Shown here: piece by piece, positions 23,932 to 34,400 of the stretch
How positions within the stretch are numbered: position 1 is the first letter of the stretch
Layout: each line of letters starts with the position of its first letter
Assembly (NCBI GenBank): GCA_016185425.1
Contig: JACPNQ010000021.1
Location: 85,585 to 149,584 of the forward strand
Origin: Acidobacteriota bacterium
GTDB taxonomy: Bacteria > Acidobacteriota > Terriglobia > Bryobacterales > Bryobacteraceae
Direction: 5' to 3'
DNA: 64,000 bases
Notes under the pieces: model-generated
Database searches by the model: none
The model's input: the letters and a program-made list of their open reading frames with translations, nothing else
What the model was told of the DNA's origin: nothing
Made by a program: the position numbers and the translations under genes

Positions 23932-26381
23932 AACAGCGTCTCGCCGTCATCGGCAATGGCATGGCCGGAGTCTTCACCGTTGAGCAGATTCTCAAGCACA
24001 ACCACGACTTCGAGATCACCATTTTCGGTGACGAAACCCACGTCAACTACAACCGGATTCTCCTCTCATCCGTCCTCGCCGGGGAAAAGGATTTCGACGA
24101 TATCGTCATCAATGACATCGACTGGTATCGCCAGAACGGCATCCAGGCCCGCCTCGGATTGCGCGTCGACTCCATCGACCTCGCCGCGAAAACCATCCGC
24201 TCAGCGCAAGGCTGCACCACCGCCTTCGACAAGCTGCTGATTGCGACCGGCTCCAGCCCCTTCCTCCCTCCCATTAAAGGGATCGACAAGAACGGCGTCT
24301 TCGTCTTCCGCACCATGGACGACGCCAAGCACCTCCTCGCCCTCTCAGGCGCTGGGGTTAAGGCCGTCGTAATCGGTGGTGGCCTGTTGGGTCTGGAGGC
24401 GGCCCGAGGCCTGCAATTGCAGGGCTGCGACGTTACCGTCGTCCACCTCGGCACGCACCTGATGGAACGGCAGCTCGACTTTACAGGCGGCCAGTTCCTT
24501 AAACGTAAACTCGAATCGCTCGGCATCGCCGTCATTTGCAGCGCCTCCACGACTGCGATCGCCGGCGAAACATACGCCGAGGGAGTGCGACTCACCGATG
24601 GCCGCGAAATTGCCGCCAACCTCGTCGTCATCGCCGCTGGTATTAAGCCAAACACGGAGATCGCCAAGTCCGCCGGCCTCAATGTCAATCGCGGCATTGT
24701 CGTCAACGAATACCTCGAAACCTCACATCCCGATGTCTTCGCCGTCGGCGAGTGCACCGAATTCCAAGGCCAGCTCTACGGCCTCGTCGCCCCGCTCTAT
24801 GAACAGGGCAAAGTCCTCGCGGCCACGATCACTGGAAATCGCGGACCTGTTTTCTCCGGCTACACACCTGCTACCAAGCTCAAGATCATGGGTGCCGATG
24901 TGTTCAGTGCCGGAGACTTCGAAGATCAGCGCGAGGGCGTCGAGTGTGTTCGTCTGGAAGACCCTTCGCTCGGTATCTACAAGAAGCTCATCCTGAAGGA
25001 CAACAAGCTCGAAGGTGTGATCCTCGTCGGCGACGCGTCTGACGATCATCGCTTCATGGACTGGCTCCGCAACGGTGTCGACCTCACCGAACAACGCCGC
25101 CACCTCCTTACCCCTACCGCCATCTCCGGCCCCGGTGAAGACGTTGCCGCATTGCCCGATAGTCACACCGTCTGCGGATGCAATGGCGTCTCCAAAGGAA
25201 CGATCATCGAAGCGGTTCACAGTCATGGCGTCTGCACGCTCGCCCAGCTCAAAGACAAAACCCGCGCGGCCACCGGCTGTGGAAGCTGTTCCAGTCTGTG
25301 CCAATCGCTTCTCAAAGCCGTTGCGCCGGACTATGCCGAAGAAAAGGCCAAAGTTCTCTGCGATTGCGTCAAATTCTCGCAGGACCAGCTCCGCGAAATC
25401 ATCCATACGCAGAGGCTCAAATCCGTCCAGGAAGTTCTCGACATCTACGGCAACGGCATCGGTTGCGAAATCTGCAAGCCGGCTCTCAGCTACCTGGTCG
25501 ACGTCGCCTGGCAAGGCGACCACCACGAAGACCGCTCGGCCCGCTTCATTAACGATCGTGTCCACGCCAATATCCAGAAGGACGGCACCTTTTCCGTCAT
25601 CCCTCGCATGCGCGGCGGCGTCACGACACCTGCCGAGCTCCGCAAAATCGCCGATGTGGCGGAGAAGTACAATGTCCCGCTAGTCAAGGTCACCGGCAGC
25701 CAGCGTATCGACCTGCTCGGCGTGAAAAAAGAAGACCTCCCTAAAATGTGGGAAGACCTCGGCATGCGCTCCGGGCAGGCCTACACCAAGGGTGTCCGCA
25801 TGGTGAAGACCTGCGTCGGCTCCACGTTTTGCCGCTTCGGCACGCAGGACTCCATCACTACCGGCATCGAGCTGGAGCGGCGATTCGAAGATCTTTTTAC
25901 GCCGCACAAAACCAAGATGGGCGTCGTCGGCTGTCCGCGCAATTGTGCCGAGGCCACTGTAAAAGACATCGGTCTCATCGGCCAGGAAGGCAGTTGGCAG
26001 GTGGTCGTTGGCGGCGCCGCCGGCAAGGGAGTCCGCAAGGCCGATCTCCTGATCACCGTCGAAACTACCGAAGAAGCCCTCGAGGCCGCTGCCCTGTTCT
26101 TCCAGTATTACCGCGAGAACGGCCACTACCTCGAACGTACCTATGACTTTGTCGAGCGCCTCGGAATGGAAAAGGTTCGCCGCGACACCGTCTACGCAAC
26201 CGACCCCGTGAAACAGGGTCTCCTCGATCGCCTCGATCGCTCGAAAGAGCGAGCCAGCGATGCATGGCTCGAACGTTACAGTCCCCGTCCTTTCCAGTTC
26301 TCCCCGATTGAGATCAATGGCAATGGCAACAGCAACGGCCTCGTCCAAATCGAAGAAACAAAGGAAAAAGTGCATGTCTAA
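23928..26381 (+). CDS. nirB: NAD(P)H-dependent assimilatory nitrite reductase, large subunit
   Basis: The GTG start at 23928 overlaps the nrtD stop (GTGA) and has AAAGGAGG just upstream. The 817-residue protein shows the full NirB order. First is a FAD/NAD(P) oxidoreductase part (VIGNGMAGVFTVEQI; VVIGGGLLGLEAARGL), residues 1-400. Then come two BFD-like [2Fe-2S] segments (CGCNGVSKG...CGSCSSLC; LCDCVKFSQ...GCEICKP), about 415-530. Last is a ferredoxin-like plus siroheme/[4Fe-4S] half. The siroheme-cluster ligands are Cys629, Cys635 (CVGSTFC) and Cys669, Cys673 (CPRNC). It reduces nitrite to ammonium with six electrons. nirD follows with an 8-nt overlap. Confidence 0.95.
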   Translation: MKQRLAVIGNGMAGVFTVEQILKHNHDFEITIFGDETHVNYNRILLSSVLAGEKDFDDIVINDIDWYRQNGIQARLGLRVDSIDLAAKTIRSAQGCTTAFDKLLIATGSSPFLPPIKGIDKNGVFVFRTMDDAKHLLALSGAGVKAVVIGGGLLGLEAARGLQLQGCDVTVVHLGTHLMERQLDFTGGQFLKRKLESLGIAVICSASTTAIAGETYAEGVRLTDGREIAANLVVIAAGIKPNTEIAKSAGLNVNRGIVVNEYLETSHPDVFAVGECTEFQGQLYGLVAPLYEQGKVLAATITGNRGPVFSGYTPATKLKIMGADVFSAGDFEDQREGVECVRLEDPSLGIYKKLILKDNKLEGVILVGDASDDHRFMDWLRNGVDLTEQRRHLLTPTAISGPGEDVAALPDSHTVCGCNGVSKGTIIEAVHSHGVCTLAQLKDKTRAATGCGSCSSLCQSLLKAVAPDYAEEKAKVLCDCVKFSQDQLREIIHTQRLKSVQEVLDIYGNGIGCEICKPALSYLVDVAWQGDHHEDRSARFINDRVHANIQKDGTFSVIPRMRGGVTTPAELRKIADVAEKYNVPLVKVTGSQRIDLLGVKKEDLPKMWEDLGMRSGQAYTKGVRMVKTCVGSTFCRFGTQDSITTGIELERRFEDLFTPHKTKMGVVGCPRNCAEATVKDIGLIGQEGSWQVVVGGAAGKGVRKADLLITVETTEEALEAAALFFQYYRENGHYLERTYDFVERLGMEKVRRDTVYATDPVKQGLLDRLDRSKERASDAWLERYSPRPFQFSPIEINGNGNSNGLVQIEETKEKVHV

Positions 26382-26727
26382 TCCACAGTGGGTTCCCATC
26401 ACCTCCATCGAGAACCTCCCTCCCAATGAGGGCCGCTCACTTCACTGGCACGGTCTCGATATCGCTCTTTTCAACCTCGGTAACCGCGTCGTAGCCGTGG
26501 AAAACAAATGCCCCCATCAAAACGGTCCCCTCGTCGATGGCATCGTTTCCACCTTTGATGGCCGCGTCACCGTCACCTGTCCCTTGCACACTCGCCGCAT
26601 CTGCCTAGAATCCGGCCAGACCGTGAAACCTGCCATCGGCGGACCCTGTGTCCGCACTTTTCCAGCGAAAATAGTAGATGGAATCGTAATGATGCAGGAA
26701 CAACGATCGGAAGCGGAGGCTGCCTAG
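26374..26727 (+). CDS. nirD: Nitrite reductase small subunit, Rieske-type
   Basis: Translation from ATG 26374, overlapping the nirB end by 8 nt, gives 117 residues beginning MSNPQWVPITSIENLP. It has a Rieske fold with CPHQNGPLVDG and CPLHTRRICLESG, so both C-x-H and C-x2-H ligand pairs for a [2Fe-2S] cluster are present. Some enterobacterial NirD proteins have lost these ligands, whereas Bacillus-type NirD keeps them. The motif differs from typical Rieske oxygenases in having Arg-Arg where Gly/Ala often follows the second His. It assists NirB in nitrite reduction. An upstream longer frame exists but overlaps nirB deeply and lacks a ribosome-binding site. Confidence 0.9.
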   Translation: MSNPQWVPITSIENLPPNEGRSLHWHGLDIALFNLGNRVVAVENKCPHQNGPLVDGIVSTFDGRVTVTCPLHTRRICLESGQTVKPAIGGPCVRTFPAKIVDGIVMMQEQRSEAEAA

Positions 26728-26736
26728 AAACACTGG

Positions 26737-27570
26737 ATGTCTTTTGAAGGATTGCGCGTGCTATCACTCGAATCCCGCCGGGCGAAAGAGATGGAAGCCC
26801 TCATCCGTCGATGGAATGGAGAGCCATTCGTGGCCCCATCCGTCCAGGAACGAGCCATCGACTCTCAGGCCGAAGCCATCGCCTGGGCCGAACGCCTCGT
26901 CGCCGGCGAATTCGATCTGGTGCTCTTCACCACCGGTGTCGGCCTCGCCTACCTTCGCGACGCAATTCTTACGAGGTTCTCCGCCGATGACTTCTCGGCC
27001 GCGCTACGCAAAGTCACCATCGCCGTTCGCGGCCCCAAGCCGCTCGCCATTCTGCATGAACTGGGCGTCCAACCCCAACTCCGGATACCCGAACCCAACA
27101 CCTGGCGCGAGATGCTCCCCATCATGCAAAGCCGTCCCGAACGCCGTATTGCCATCCAGGAATACGGCCGCCCGAACCCTGTATTCACGGCCGCTCTCGA
27201 AGCCATGGGAGCCACCGTTTCTACGATCGCCATCTATCGTTGGGAGCTCCCCGACGATATCGCGCCGCTTAAGGAAGCTGCCCGCCGCATGTCCCGCGGT
27301 GATGTCGATGTCCTTGTCTTCACCACTTCCGTTCAGTACATGCATCTCATGGAGATTGCCGCAAATCTCGGATTCGCCGGCAAAGTCTACCAGGCGATGC
27401 AGTCCCACACCGTAGTCGCGTCCGTAGGTCCCATCATGACCGCGGCGCTTCGTGAGCACGGTATCGAACCCGATATCGAACCCGACTACCCCAAAATGGC
27501 CGCCCTCGTTCGTGCCGCCGCGGAGCAGTCCCAGGCCGCCCTTCTCCGAAAGCGCCAACAGCGCTCCTGA
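26737..27570 (+). CDS. hemD: Uroporphyrinogen-III synthase family protein
   Basis: The 277-residue protein starts 9 nt after nirD. It has the loose HemD pattern of two alpha/beta domains: LRVLSLESRRAKEMEALI and FDLVLFTTGVGLAYL in the first, then VSTIAIYRWELP, DVLVFTTSVQYMHLME and VVASVGPIMTAALREHG. HemD sequences are poorly conserved, but (V/F)FTT/S-x-(V/N)-x-x-(L/Y) with a later VASVGP-x-T is characteristic. It would close hydroxymethylbilane to uroporphyrinogen III, the substrate of the operon's first gene. Being near the operon end, it gives nitrite reductase its own tetrapyrrole supply. A second hemD for haem may exist elsewhere. Confidence 0.8.
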   Translation: MSFEGLRVLSLESRRAKEMEALIRRWNGEPFVAPSVQERAIDSQAEAIAWAERLVAGEFDLVLFTTGVGLAYLRDAILTRFSADDFSAALRKVTIAVRGPKPLAILHELGVQPQLRIPEPNTWREMLPIMQSRPERRIAIQEYGRPNPVFTAALEAMGATVSTIAIYRWELPDDIAPLKEAARRMSRGDVDVLVFTTSVQYMHLMEIAANLGFAGKVYQAMQSHTVVASVGPIMTAALREHGIEPDIEPDYPKMAALVRAAAEQSQAALLRKRQQRS

Positions 27571-27646
27571 TCACGTCCCGCTGCCCCTCGTGCCTGGCAC
27601 GCCCGGGAGACGTGTGTCTGCCCATATCGATCGCACAGGAGACCAC

Positions 27647-29128
27647 ATGTCATTCACCCGCACGCTATTTCTGGCTATGGCCGCCCACCTCGCCTTCGCG
27701 CAGGAAGCCCCGAAGCCCAAGGTCCACAAAATCGGCGGCATCACCGTCACCGGAAGCTTCCGTACCCGCGTAGAAAGCTGGGATTGGTTTGAACCCAGCT
27801 CCGGCGACCCCAATTATACGTATTCCGGAAGCCTTCTCCGCCTCAACCTCTCGCAGGCTAAGGAGAAATTTAGCTGGACCACTGAGTTCGCCATCCCCGT
27901 CCTTCTCCATCTCCCCGACAATGCCGTTGCTCCCGGGGCGCAGGGCGCCATGGGCATGGGCGCTAACTACTTCACCGCGAACAATCGCAACACCAACGCC
28001 GCCATGTTCTTCCCCAAGCAGGCCTATGTGCAGTGGAAAGGCGTTGGCGGCGCCGGCGGGCAGCTTCGCCTTGGCCGCGTTGAATTCGCCGACGGTTCGG
28101 AAACCGCTCCGAAGAATGCGACGCTCGCTGCGCTGAAAACTACGCGCATCAACATGCGCCTCCTCGGCCACTTCGGCTGGACGCACATTGGCCGCTCGTT
28201 TGACGGCCTGCACTATTCGCGAAACAGTATGTCGAAGAGCGCCGTTACCGGGAACTTCACGTTCCTCGGCGCCATTCCCACTCGCGGCGTCTTCCAGACC
28301 GACGGCTGGGGCTGGAACCAAATCGCCTTCGGCTACGCCGCCTACACCAAACCGTGGGGCAAGGGCACACACACCGCCGATACGCGCGTCTTCGCACTCT
28401 ATTATCAGGACTGGCGCTCCAACGTTCTGAAGACCGACAACCGCGCGGCCGCCGCTCGCCGCCTCGACACCGCCAATGTCGCCATCTCCACTTTCGGTGG
28501 CCACTCCATCCACGCTATCGAGACCAAACCGGCAACATTCGACATCCTCTTCTGGGGTGCCGCGCAAACCGGCCGTTGGGGCGTGCAGGATCACCGCGCC
28601 TATGCCTACGACGCCGAAGCCGGCTTCCAACCCAAGGCGCAGGCGGTTAAGAAGCTGAAACCCTGGTTCCGCGGCGGCTACGGCCAATCGAGCGGCGACA
28701 ACAACACCGCCGATGGCACGCACAACACGTTCTTCCAGATTCTTCCCACGCCCCGGCCATTCGCGCGTTTCCCGTTCTTCAACATGATGAACAACCGCGA
28801 TATCTACGCCGGTCTCACCCTCCGCCCGCACCCGCGTCTGTCCATCTCCAACGAGTTCCACTCGCTCTCCCTCGCCAACCGCAACGACCTTTGGTATGTC
28901 GGCGGCGGCGTCTTCCAGCCCTGGAGCTTCGGCTACGTCGGCCGTGCCACGAACGGCGCCCGCTCACTCGCCAATCTCTATGACGCCAGTGTCGACGTGA
29001 AGCTCAACGCCCAGGTCAGCCTGAACCTCTACTACGGCCGCGCGCAGGGCCTTGCCGCCATCAAGTCGATTTATCCCAGTGGCCGTTCCGCCAATTTGGG
29101 CTACGTCGAACTGATGTACAAATTCTGA
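27647..29128 (+). CDS. Alginate-export-family-like outer-membrane beta-barrel porin
   Basis: An AGGAG at 27637-27641 and a signal peptide (MSFTRTLFLAMAAHLAFAQ) support ATG 27647. The open frame upstream is non-coding. The 493-residue mature chain alternates amphipathic strands, with many Tyr, Trp and Asn residues (QAYVQWKGVGGAGGQLRLGR, GWGWNQIAFGYAAYTK). It ends NLGYVELMYKF with the C-terminal Phe needed for outer-membrane insertion. The fold resembles AlgE-like barrels, but no alginate genes are present. Its place right after hemD in the nitrate operon suggests it admits nitrate, nitrite or another small anion. That is inference; the barrel's selectivity cannot be read from sequence. Confidence 0.7.
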   Translation: MSFTRTLFLAMAAHLAFAQEAPKPKVHKIGGITVTGSFRTRVESWDWFEPSSGDPNYTYSGSLLRLNLSQAKEKFSWTTEFAIPVLLHLPDNAVAPGAQGAMGMGANYFTANNRNTNAAMFFPKQAYVQWKGVGGAGGQLRLGRVEFADGSETAPKNATLAALKTTRINMRLLGHFGWTHIGRSFDGLHYSRNSMSKSAVTGNFTFLGAIPTRGVFQTDGWGWNQIAFGYAAYTKPWGKGTHTADTRVFALYYQDWRSNVLKTDNRAAAARRLDTANVAISTFGGHSIHAIETKPATFDILFWGAAQTGRWGVQDHRAYAYDAEAGFQPKAQAVKKLKPWFRGGYGQSSGDNNTADGTHNTFFQILPTPRPFARFPFFNMMNNRDIYAGLTLRPHPRLSISNEFHSLSLANRNDLWYVGGGVFQPWSFGYVGRATNGARSLANLYDASVDVKLNAQVSLNLYYGRAQGLAAIKSIYPSGRSANLGYVELMYKF

Positions 29129-29175
29129 GCGATTCGGCGGTCCGTCCGCGCCTGAGGTGGTAGGAGTGCATTTTC

Positions 29176-30156
29176 TTGAACTTCTCCCACATAGCGGCTG
29201 CGGGCGGACTGCTCGCAACAATTGCTCTTCTCGTGCTCCTTTTCAGCCGGCCGGTTGGCTACGATCAGCTCGGTGCATTCCTTGGCGCGCTCCTTGCTTG
29301 CGGCGTCGCTTGGCTATGCACCCTGGTTGTGGCTCTCGGCGCGGCGAACAAGGTCGCCAACCTTCCCTATCTTCCAGTCGTTGCGCTGCACATACTCGTC
29401 GGAGTCATCGGCATTCTCGGAATCATCGGCGTTATGGACTTCCGGGACAGTTGGTGGGCATTGCCCTGCGCAATCTTTGCGACCCTCATCCCGGCCCTTG
29501 TTCAGCTCTCAGCCTTCGACATCTACCCCAAGGCGCTCTTCATGACTGCCTTCTACCTCCAATGCGCGGGAGCCGTCATTGCCCCTGTAGGCTATTTCGT
29601 TGACGCCGCCGGTAAAGCCGCCGCCGCTGCCGAATATGAGTCGAAGCGAAACGACGAAGCCTTCCATGCGGAGAGCAAAATCGTCGCGGCTATTTCGCCC
29701 GATGCTCCGATCTCCGAGTACTTCCAATTCACGATTGGCGAGCACGCGCGCGGCATAACGGCACTCGCCGCTAAAGCAGCCGCCGCCCGCCCGAGCTTCG
29801 AAAAAGAGATGGTCGCGGCCCTCCACAGCGACGACCGATTTCGGGCAATGTATCTGCTTGGTGTCGAAGGAGTCCAACCTACCCAGTCTCTGGCTAACGC
29901 AATCGCTGACGCTATCGCAATCGCCGCGGACGAGGTGAAAGCGATTCCGCCCGGATCGACCGGCGACTATCGCCGCGACACCGAATCCCTAATTGCCGCC
30001 GATATCGCGGATCGCTTCGAGCCCTTCGCTGCAACGCTGCTCCCGGCAATGCAAAAACTGCAGGTTGCGGTGGGGCCCGTTCCTACCGATCAGCCGGCCG
30101 GAGTGTTCTCCGGCCGCCACCTGCTGCATAACTGGTTGAAACGGCACAAGGGTTGA
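29176..30156 (+). CDS. Unknown inner-membrane protein with cytosolic or periplasmic C-terminal half
   Basis: A TTG start at 29176 has AGGAG nine nt upstream. The first ~145 residues contain about five hydrophobic segments (6-24, 34-54, 64-87, 92-113, 119-142). Residues 145-326 are soluble and rich in Ala and helix, with no motif I recognise. A short gap of 47 nt separates it from the porin gene, so it may be the last gene of the nitrate operon or an independent one. It faces the convergent tolC-like gene with only 3 nt between stops. I cannot assign a function. Confidence 0.6.
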   Translation: MNFSHIAAAGGLLATIALLVLLFSRPVGYDQLGAFLGALLACGVAWLCTLVVALGAANKVANLPYLPVVALHILVGVIGILGIIGVMDFRDSWWALPCAIFATLIPALVQLSAFDIYPKALFMTAFYLQCAGAVIAPVGYFVDAAGKAAAAAEYESKRNDEAFHAESKIVAAISPDAPISEYFQFTIGEHARGITALAAKAAAARPSFEKEMVAALHSDDRFRAMYLLGVEGVQPTQSLANAIADAIAIAADEVKAIPPGSTGDYRRDTESLIAADIADRFEPFAATLLPAMQKLQVAVGPVPTDQPAGVFSGRHLLHNWLKRHKG

Positions 30157-30159
30157 CTC

Positions 30160-31422
30160 CTACTGCAACCGCCCTGCCCGATAATCCAGCACCGCCCTCC
30201 GCAACTGATACTCATACTTCGCCGCCGCGCTCTGAATCTCCGCATTCGTCTTCGCCAACTGCGCCTGGCTCAGCTCTACAATCGAGCTCAACCCCAGCTC
30301 ATACCGCGACTGCGCCAGATCCAACCCCTGACTGGCCTGAGCAATGAGCTGCTTCGTCAAATCGATCCGCTCCAGTGCCGTAGTCACGTCCAGTAACGCC
30401 ACCGCCACATCCCGCGACACAGCATTTTCAAGCTGTTTAACTCTCCGCTCCGCTTGGTTCGCGCGAAGCGCTGCCTCCCTCTGGCGCGCCTTGAACAGCC
30501 CGCCGTTCAAAAATGGCAGGCTCACATTCAGGCCGCCGGCCGCATAGTCGCTCGATAGGCTGGATACCCTTGCCGGAATCACACCGGCCGTTCCCACTCC
30601 GGAAATCGTCGGGTATCGCAATGCATTTTCCGCTTTCGCAAAACGTCGCGCCGCGTCGGTGTCCAGACGCTGCGCCACTAACTCCGGCCACGTCCGCAGT
30701 GCTTCTATTGTTAACGCCTCCCGTGCACCCGCGTCCGCTGCCGGCATAGGCTCATCCGACAGCGCATACGTTCGCATCTCGCCCAATCCCATCGCCTCCG
30801 ACAGCAACGCCTGCGCCGCCTGTTCGTCATTTTGCGCTGACGAAAGCAACAGCTTCGCCTCCGCAAGATTGGTGTTCGCAAAACTCAAATCCAGCCCCGA
30901 CTTCAACTGCGAATTCACCAGTGCGGTCACCTGGTCCACCAGCAACTGCCGCGCCTCCACGGTCGAACGCGCGATGCCCACCACGGCGCGCGCGCGCAAC
31001 GCCGAGAAGTACGCCTGCTGCACTTGCAAGAGAATCTCCGCTCGCGTTGCCTTCACGCGTGCATTCTCCGCTTCCGCCGAAAGCTTCGAACTCGCTGTCA
31101 GCTCATTTGTTCGCCCAAAGTCGTACAGCGTCTGGCTTACTGTCACACCCATCGCCAGCCGCGAGTAGATGATCGGATTATTCAACGCTCCCGCCGCCAC
31201 CCGGCTCGCGTCTGCGGCGCCCGCCCCGGTAATGTTCGCGCCAACAACGGGCCGCCGCGCCGCGGCATTCTCCTCTACTCGCAGTTCGGCGGCTTGCGCG
31301 CCGAACTGCGCCGCCTGCAACGCTGGATGATTCCGCAGTGCTCTTGCTTGCGCGTCCGCCAGCGTCAACGCCTCCTGCCCCCAACCGGCCGTCGCCAACA
31401 ACCCAATAGCGAGAGCCCTCAT
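30160..31422 (-). CDS. TolC-family outer-membrane efflux channel
   Basis: The chosen ATG (31422) forms ATGA with the pump's stop and gives MRALAIGLLATAGWGQ, a signal peptide. The 420-residue protein has the TolC/OEP duplicated pattern: LTLADAQARALRNHPALQAA near the N-terminus, long alpha-helical hairpins (QVQQAYFSALRARAVVGIAR; VALLDVTTALERIDL), and ARYELG-like repeats (QSRYELGLSSIVELSQAQLA). It forms the outer-membrane duct of the tripartite pump encoded just upstream. It is the last gene of the VWA-MFP-RND-TolC operon. Confidence 0.9.
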   Translation of the reverse strand: MRALAIGLLATAGWGQEALTLADAQARALRNHPALQAAQFGAQAAELRVEENAAARRPVVGANITGAGAADASRVAAGALNNPIIYSRLAMGVTVSQTLYDFGRTNELTASSKLSAEAENARVKATRAEILLQVQQAYFSALRARAVVGIARSTVEARQLLVDQVTALVNSQLKSGLDLSFANTNLAEAKLLLSSAQNDEQAAQALLSEAMGLGEMRTYALSDEPMPAADAGAREALTIEALRTWPELVAQRLDTDAARRFAKAENALRYPTISGVGTAGVIPARVSSLSSDYAAGGLNVSLPFLNGGLFKARQREAALRANQAERRVKQLENAVSRDVAVALLDVTTALERIDLTKQLIAQASQGLDLAQSRYELGLSSIVELSQAQLAKTNAEIQSAAAKYEYQLRRAVLDYRAGRLQ

Positions 31423-34400
31423 GCCGCCTCTCTCCGCCCGTAGACCAGCAGAAATGCGCACGGCACCACGAAAACAGTAAACACCAGAGATACGCTCAAC
31501 CCGCCGATAATCGCCTGGGCCAGCGGCGCGTAACTTTCGCTCCCCGTGCCCAGCTTCAACGCCATCGGCAGTAACCCGATCACTGTCGCGAGCGAAGTCA
31601 TCAGCACCGGCCGCAGCCGGACACGCCCCGCCATCGCCACGGCCTCCCGCACCGGCATCCCGTCCTCCGCCAGCCTGTGCGTGAACTCCACAATCAGAAT
31701 GCTGTTCGATACGACAATCCCCACCATCATCACAATCCCCATCAGCGACTGCACATTCAGCGTCGTCCCCAATGCAAAGAGCGTCCCCAACACACCTGCC
31801 AGCCCCATCGGTACCGCCAGCAGGATCAGCAGCGGATCCATGAATGACCGGAACTGCGCAACCAGAATCAGGTACAGCAGCACCACCGCCAGCCCCAAAC
31901 CCATCGCGAAACTCTGCAACGACGCGCGCATGCCCTGCACCATCCCGCGCATATCCACACGCAGTCCTGGCGGAATCTCCATCTTCGCCACCAGCTCATC
32001 GATCCGGTTTGCCACGCGACCCAGATCCTCGCCAGACAGTCCCACATACACATCGATCACTCGCCGGAGCTGATAGTGATCCACCTCCGCCGGTGCCTCC
32101 GCCCTCCGCACCGTCGTGACCGCATCGAGCCTCGTCGGATCGGTAAACTTCGGCGCGCGCAGCGGAATCGCCCGCAAATCGCCGACGCTCCGAATCTGCG
32201 TTTCCGGATACTGTACCGTCAGCAAATAGTCGTTTCCGCTCTTCGGGTCCACCCAAAAGCTCGGCGCGATCATCTGATTCGAAACCAGTGACGTGATGAT
32301 GTTGCTCGTCACCTCGCGCTGCGACAGCCCCAACAGGCTCGCTCGCGTCCGGTCCACGTCCAGTTTGATCGCCGGATAATCCAGATCCTGCGGAATAAAA
32401 ACGTCGCTGACGCCTGGAATTTCCCGGATCTGCGCCGCCAACGCCGTTGCCGTGCGCAGCGCCGCCGCCTGATTCGCACCGCTGATCTGCAAGTCGATCG
32501 GCGCAGGTAAGCCAAGGTTCAACACCGCATCCACAAGCCCTCCCGACTGGAAGAACGTTGACAGGTGCGGCATCTCCTCCGCCATCCGCTCCCGCACCCG
32601 CGCCATGTATTCATAACTGCCGCCTTTATGACCCTCCTTTAAGCTCGCCTGCACAAACGCCGTATGTTGTGCCGAGTTGCTCGTATAGATCGCCGAATAG
32701 TCGGGCGTCACTCCGATATTCGAAACCACCATGTCGAGATCTTCCCGTCCCACCTCTTCTCGAATGATGTTCTCCACCTTCGCGATCTCTTCCGACGTCA
32801 CCTCCAGCCGCGTGCCCGATGGAGCCTTGACGTTCACGACGAACTGCCCCGCGTCCGTACGGGGGAAGAACGCCACGCCCAGCATCGGGTACAACAACAG
32901 ACTTAAGAGAAACAGGACAAACGTCCCCCCCAGAACCGCCTTCGGCCGCTGCAGCGCCGCCCCCGCCAGGCGCATATAACCGTTCAGAAGTTTCTCAAAC
33001 AGCGCGTTGAACCAGCGGTTGAACCGCGCCATCAACCCGCCTCCTTCGGCTTCGTGATGCTGGATGAACCGCGAGCAGAAAAGCGGCACTACCGTCACCG
33101 CAATCACGTAAGAGGCAACCAACGCCAGCACCACGGCCACAGCCAGCGATGTAAACAGGAACTTGCTCACGCCATAGAGGAACGTCACCGGGAAGAACAC
33201 CACAACCGTGGTAAGCGTCGCGGCCAGCACGGGCAGCGTCACCTCCTGCCCTCCCTTCTCCGACGCCGCCATCAACGGCTGCCCTAACTCCAAATGGCGA
33301 AAGATGTTCTCCAGCACCACTACCGAGTTATCGATCACGCGCGAAAACACCAGCGCCAGCCCTCCCAGCACCATCGTGTTCAGCGTCCCTCCTCCGGCGT
33401 CCAGCAGCAGGAACGTCGCCAAGGCCGAAAGAGGAATCGACAGGCAAACCGCCAGCGTCGCCCGAAAACTTCCAAGGAAGATCAGGATCATCACCGCCGT
33501 CATCAGCAGCCCGATGGAACCCTCATGCAACAGCGTGCTGATCGCCTGCTTCACATATTGCGATTGATCGAACACTACGCTCGCCTTCAACTGCTCCGGC
33601 ACGTCGAAGAGCCTGTCCACCGCGCGCCTGATACCATCGACTACCGCAATCGTGTTCGCGTCCCCGCCCTGTTTCAATACCGGTAGATACACGGACGGCT
33701 GCCCATCCACGCGCACAATGTTGTTCTGAATCTGTTGCGCATCCTTCGCCACGCCGACATCCGCCACTGTCACCTGCCCGCGTCCGTCCGACTTCAGCGG
33801 AACCTTGTTGATGTCGTCTACTCCCTCAATCAGACTGTTCGTGTAGATGCTATAGTCCAGCGGCCCGATCTTCGTATCGCCGGCCGGCAGAATCAGGTTG
33901 TTCTCGTTCACGGCGCGCACGACGTCCATCGGGCTCAACTGGTGCGCCTCCAACTTGAGCGGGTCGACGTAAACCATGATCTGTCTATACCGTCCGCCAA
34001 ACGGCTGCGGCACCGATGCACCCGGCACGTTCGCCACCTGGTTACGCACCGTGTACTGCGCGTTATCTCGCAGCTCCGTTTCCGTCAGCCCTTCGCCCTT
34101 CAAAGTAATCAGACAAACCGGCAGACTGGAAGCATCGAACTTCAACACGACGGGCGGCAGTGTCCCCGGAGGCAAGCGCCTCAAATTCGCCATCGCCAGG
34201 TTGGAAATATTACTCACCGCCGCATCGGCATTCGTTCCCGGCTGAAAGTAAATCTTGATGAGGCTGACTCCGGGCAGCGAGCGGGACTCGATGTGATCCA
34301 CACTGCTCGCCAGCGTGAAGAATCTTTCAAATCGCCCCGTAATACCTGTCTCAATCTGCTCCGGCGGCATGCCCGAAAAGAACGTCGCCACCACAACCAC

